Shown: one piece after another, positions 61,445 through 64,000 of the stretch | Numbering within the stretch: position 1 is the stretch's first letter | Layout: each line of letters begins with the position of its first letter | From: CAZLMW01 sp964560875 | Lineage (GTDB): Bacteria; Myxococcota_A; UBA9042 | Length of the DNA: 64,000 nt | Direction: 5' to 3' | Assembly: GCA_964560875.1 (NCBI GenBank) | Contig: CAZLMW010000020.1 | Coordinates: 17,780 to 81,779, forward strand | The notes under the pieces: model-generated | What the model saw: the letters and a program-made list of their open reading frames with translations, nothing else | Database searches by the model: none | Told to the model about the DNA's origin: nothing | Program-made: the position numbers and the translations under genes

Positions 61445-63631
61445 ATGCAAACATCCGTCAGCAAGCAGGCTCAGTTCGCCATCAAACACTGGACTTCTCC
61501 GTGCGTCGTGGCGGTCTTGGTCGCGATAATCGTACCGTTTTCCGCGTGGTCGCTGCCGCGCGCCGCCACCCCAACCGACGCCGCACTGCTCGGTCGCGTC
61601 GTCGACGCGATGGGGGCGGATGACGGTCGACGAGGCAAGCGGACCATCGCGATTGGCGACGTGCACGATCCGCGCGCTGTGACCGTGTTGCTCTACGTCG
61701 CCAACCATGAAAACGAGCGCAACGTGGCGATCGCCGCCGTTGCCGGGCTCGAAAACCTGGCGCGGAATGGGCGGGTCGACGCCGTCTCTGCGCTCGAATC
61801 CCTCGTCGCTGGACGCCGGGCCCGAATCGCTGCGGCCGGCGTCATCGCGCTCGGTCGCATCGCCCCATCGCCCGAGTCCTTCAACGCCCTGATGCGGATC
61901 GCCAGCAACGATAAGATCGTCCAGGCGCATCGCAAGAGCGCGATCAACGAGCTCAAAAAGCGGTTTCCCAAGCGCCTCGCGGGCACCCGATTGCCCCGTC
62001 TTTCCGGCCCGGCGGTTCTGCCGACTCTCGGCGGCGCCTGGGCCGGCGGCTATTTGCTCAATGTCCTCGGTCGCTTCGCAAAGGATGACAGCGCAGAGAC
62101 CATCGGGGCCCTGACCGGCGCGCTCATCGGCGGCGGCACCGGTTACTTGTTCGGGCGGGAGGCGAGCATCGACCGGCAAACCTGGTTCCTGTCATCGATT
62201 CTTTGGGGTCAGTTCACCGGCGAGTTCCTGGCGTTGAGCACGGTGACATCACCCAATGATCGCGTTCGTGGCGCGTTCGGCGTCGGCGGTGAGATCGCCG
62301 GATTCGTCGGGGGCATGATGCTTGAGGATAGGTTGGATCTCGACGCGGGCGACACGGTTTTCGTCGACGTCTCGGGCGTCGCAGGGTTCCTCTTCGGCGC
62401 GGGACTGACCCAGCTGCTGCCATCCCCGCGCGATCAGAAAGCGGGCGCCCAGTTGATGCTTGCGACTGCCTGGCTCGGTGGCGTCGCGGCGGTGGCAGCC
62501 AGTGAACGCGTCAAGCTGCGCGGCCCCGACATCTACCTGCAGGTCTACGGCGCCGCGGAGGGCATGTGGTACGGCTCCTTCCTGGCGGACACCGTCCACG
62601 ACTCTCCCGCGGAACAGCGGGAACGGATCTTCAACGACAGCACGCTCACCCAGGTGGAAAGGAACGACCGCGCCTCCAAGATTGAAGAGGACTCCCGCGA
62701 CGTTGAGGTCGGCGGCCTGCTCGTCGGTGCCGCGGTCGGTTACGGCGTGGCGACGGCCATCTCGCAAAACAGCAACCTGACTGGCGGCGACGTCACGCAG
62801 ATTCTCGTGTTCTCCCAGTACGGCAAGACGCTCGGCGCCGGTCTCGCGTTCCTCGGCAAGTTCAACGAAGACCGCACAAATGTCATGCAGTTGGGCATCG
62901 GCGCGCTGGGCATGGGCATCGCAGCGCTGACCCTCGACGACCTCCGGTTCCGCGGTGGCGATCGGGCGCTGGTCCCGCTGGCGACCGCCTGGGGCCTCTT
63001 TCACGGCGGCGCGATCGCGTCGTTCATGGCCGAGAAGAAGAAGCTCAAGCAAGCCCAGGGCGCTGGCATCGTCTTCACGTCCGGCGCCGTCTTGGGCATC
63101 GCGGCCATGGCGGCGACCCAGGAGCTCGAGCTGACCAACCTCGAGGCTACGATGGCCAGCACCGGCGCGTTCTGGGGCGCATGGCTGGGGTTTTGGACCG
63201 CCGTGCGCTTGAAAACCGGCGATGGTGAGACGTTCATGGCGTCGGCGATCGGCGGCGACGTCGGCGCGGTCGTGACCGGCATGCTGATCAGCGAATACGT
63301 CGGCCTCGATCCGCTCGTGCTCGCCGGAGCCAGCTTCGGTGGCCTGACCGTTGCGGGTGTTGGCACGCTCCTGACGCTGATGGCGACCAACGATGAAGAC
63401 GCGCTGATCACCACCAACATCGCAGGCTCCCTCGTCGGCATGGCGATCGGAGGCGTCGCTGCCAACTACTACGTGCAGCGCCGCGGTCGCCGCCCGGACA
63501 AGAACCGCCGGCCGGTCATGAACGACGACGATTTCAGCCTGCCCACGTGGTTTGCGGGCTTCAACGCGACGCCCATCGTTCGCGAAAACGGCTACGAGGG
63601 CATGACCCTCAACCTCGCCGGCCGCTGGTAA
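61445..63631 (+). CDS. Exported/membrane protein with HEAT-like repeats and glycine-zipper segments
   Basis: A 728-residue protein from the ATG at 61445. The signal or anchor (VVAVLVAIIVPFSAWSL) is followed by HEAT-like helical repeats (about 45-165: DPRAVTVLLYVANHENERNVAIAAVAGLENLA). The rest consists of many Gly-rich hydrophobic helices such as ETIGALTGALIGGGTGYLFG, GIAALTLDDL and GALIGG-like zippers, alternating with polar loops, so it is probably embedded in a membrane. It ends MTLNLAGRW. No family is assigned. It is divergent from the second selenoprotein gene across only 35 bases. A longer reading from 61409 overlaps that gene's start and is not preferred. Confidence 0.65.
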   Translation: MQTSVSKQAQFAIKHWTSPCVVAVLVAIIVPFSAWSLPRAATPTDAALLGRVVDAMGADDGRRGKRTIAIGDVHDPRAVTVLLYVANHENERNVAIAAVAGLENLARNGRVDAVSALESLVAGRRARIAAAGVIALGRIAPSPESFNALMRIASNDKIVQAHRKSAINELKKRFPKRLAGTRLPRLSGPAVLPTLGGAWAGGYLLNVLGRFAKDDSAETIGALTGALIGGGTGYLFGREASIDRQTWFLSSILWGQFTGEFLALSTVTSPNDRVRGAFGVGGEIAGFVGGMMLEDRLDLDAGDTVFVDVSGVAGFLFGAGLTQLLPSPRDQKAGAQLMLATAWLGGVAAVAASERVKLRGPDIYLQVYGAAEGMWYGSFLADTVHDSPAEQRERIFNDSTLTQVERNDRASKIEEDSRDVEVGGLLVGAAVGYGVATAISQNSNLTGGDVTQILVFSQYGKTLGAGLAFLGKFNEDRTNVMQLGIGALGMGIAALTLDDLRFRGGDRALVPLATAWGLFHGGAIASFMAEKKKLKQAQGAGIVFTSGAVLGIAAMAATQELELTNLEATMASTGAFWGAWLGFWTAVRLKTGDGETFMASAIGGDVGAVVTGMLISEYVGLDPLVLAGASFGGLTVAGVGTLLTLMATNDEDALITTNIAGSLVGMAIGGVAANYYVQRRGRRPDKNRRPVMNDDDFSLPTWFAGFNATPIVRENGYEGMTLNLAGRW

Positions 63632-63650
63632 GGGGCGGAGCTGGAGTTTT

Positions 63651-64000
63651 GTCTTGGCAGGCTGCCGGGGGGTTGTCTTGGCAGACGGCGCCTCGATCAA
63701 GGGTGCCTTGGTCTCGTCTTGGCAGGCTGCCGGGGGGTTGTCTTGGCAGACGGCGCCTCGATCAAAGGTGCCTTGGTCTCGTCTTGGCAGGCTGCCGGGG
63801 GGTTGTCTTGGCAGACGGCGCNNNNNNNNNNNNNNNNNNNNNNNNNNNNNNNNNNNNNNNNNNNNNNNNNNNNNNNNNNNNNNNNNNNNNNNNNNNNNNN
63901 NNNNNNNNNNNNNNNNNNNNNCTCGATCAAAGGTGCCTTGGTCTCGTCTTGGCAGACGGCGCCTCGATCAAGGGGGAAGGACCCAACAGGGGAAGGCATT
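63651..64000. repeat. 65-bp tandem repeat array running into an assembly gap
   Basis: Units begin at 63651, 63716 and 63781 and are nearly identical, with single-base differences (AAGGG against AAAGG). Each 65-bp unit contains GTCTTGGCAG twice. The third copy is cut by a run of 100 N (63822-63921), after which repeat-derived sequence resumes and then degenerates by about 63975. Because 65 is not a multiple of three, no single reading frame continues through it. I see no gene in 63632-64000; the array is probably the reason the assembly broke. Confidence 0.9.
63822..63921. other. Assembly gap of 100 N
   Basis: Exactly 100 N bases, the conventional scaffold-gap placeholder, lie inside the 65-bp tandem array. 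The true copy number and gap length are unknown. Confidence 0.98.

Noticed and set aside
63651..63821. CRISPR-like array at the window end
   Set aside because: The 65-bp units are whole-unit tandem copies without variable spacers, and no cas gene is nearby.
63697..63999. A minus-strand ORF spanning the N gap
   Set aside because: It runs through 100 N and through repeats whose period is not a multiple of three.

Overview
The window is GC-rich, densely coding DNA with ATG, GTG and TTG starts. It carries many exported lipoproteins with Asp/Ala/Thr-rich linkers, Dictyostelium-type Cys repeats (CTDC) and MopE-like DNxCDGxxDE motifs. It also encodes a LolA/ABC/outer-membrane operon and an AgmX/PglI-type domain. 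Together these suggest a diderm bacterium of the Myxococcota or a related former deltaproteobacterial group. That placement is inference; no rRNA or tRNA gene was seen.

Layout. 1-3.4 kb: 3' part of a PlsB-like acyltransferase, an extended SDR and a four-Cys hypothetical protein. 3.4-9.9 kb (minus strand): a tight six-gene operon of LolA-like protein, two FtsX/LolCE-like permeases, a LolD-like ATPase, a predicted outer-membrane protein and DNA polymerase IV. 10-18.6 kb: a class III cyclase, a BioD-like/DRTGG protein, a short pyrophosphatase, a membrane protein, a multi-domain anchored PDZ protein, gamma-glutamyltransferase and a broken HAD gene. 18.8-24.4 kb: a giant Cys-repeat protein followed by a secreted P-domain protein. 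24.5-27.3 kb (minus): an iodotyrosine-deiodinase-like flavoprotein and an eight-CxxCH cytochrome c.

27.4-41.7 kb: an unusually complete purine cluster, purQ-A-B-C-E-F-D-M-N-H-SL. It covers every step from PRPP to IMP plus the two steps to AMP. PurS is not a separate gene: two PurS-like units are fused in front of PurL. PurK is absent, and PurE has the class II signature, which needs no PurK.

41.8-63.6 kb: mostly cell-envelope proteins. These are two more Cys-repeat lipoproteins, a pseudokinase-like membrane protein, a small lipoprotein, a NACHT-type NTPase with a lipoprotein signal, an RCC1-repeat lipoprotein, a CARDB/HExxH metallopeptidase, a DUF819 membrane protein, two selenoprotein candidates and a HEAT/glycine-zipper protein. 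The window ends in 65-bp tandem repeats broken by a 100-N assembly gap.

Main discovery. Two convergent genes at 58042-60381 (+) and 60471-61409 (-) each contain one in-frame TGA exactly where a thioredoxin-fold CxxC would sit, giving UxxC. Each continues as a homologous redox domain resembling the N-terminal domain of animal selenoprotein P. Each TGA is followed by a short hairpin whose AGG apical loop sits at the same distance (+17 to +19), close to the geometry of the E. coli fdhF SECIS. In ordinary annotation both would be split into a truncated protein plus a small hypothetical.
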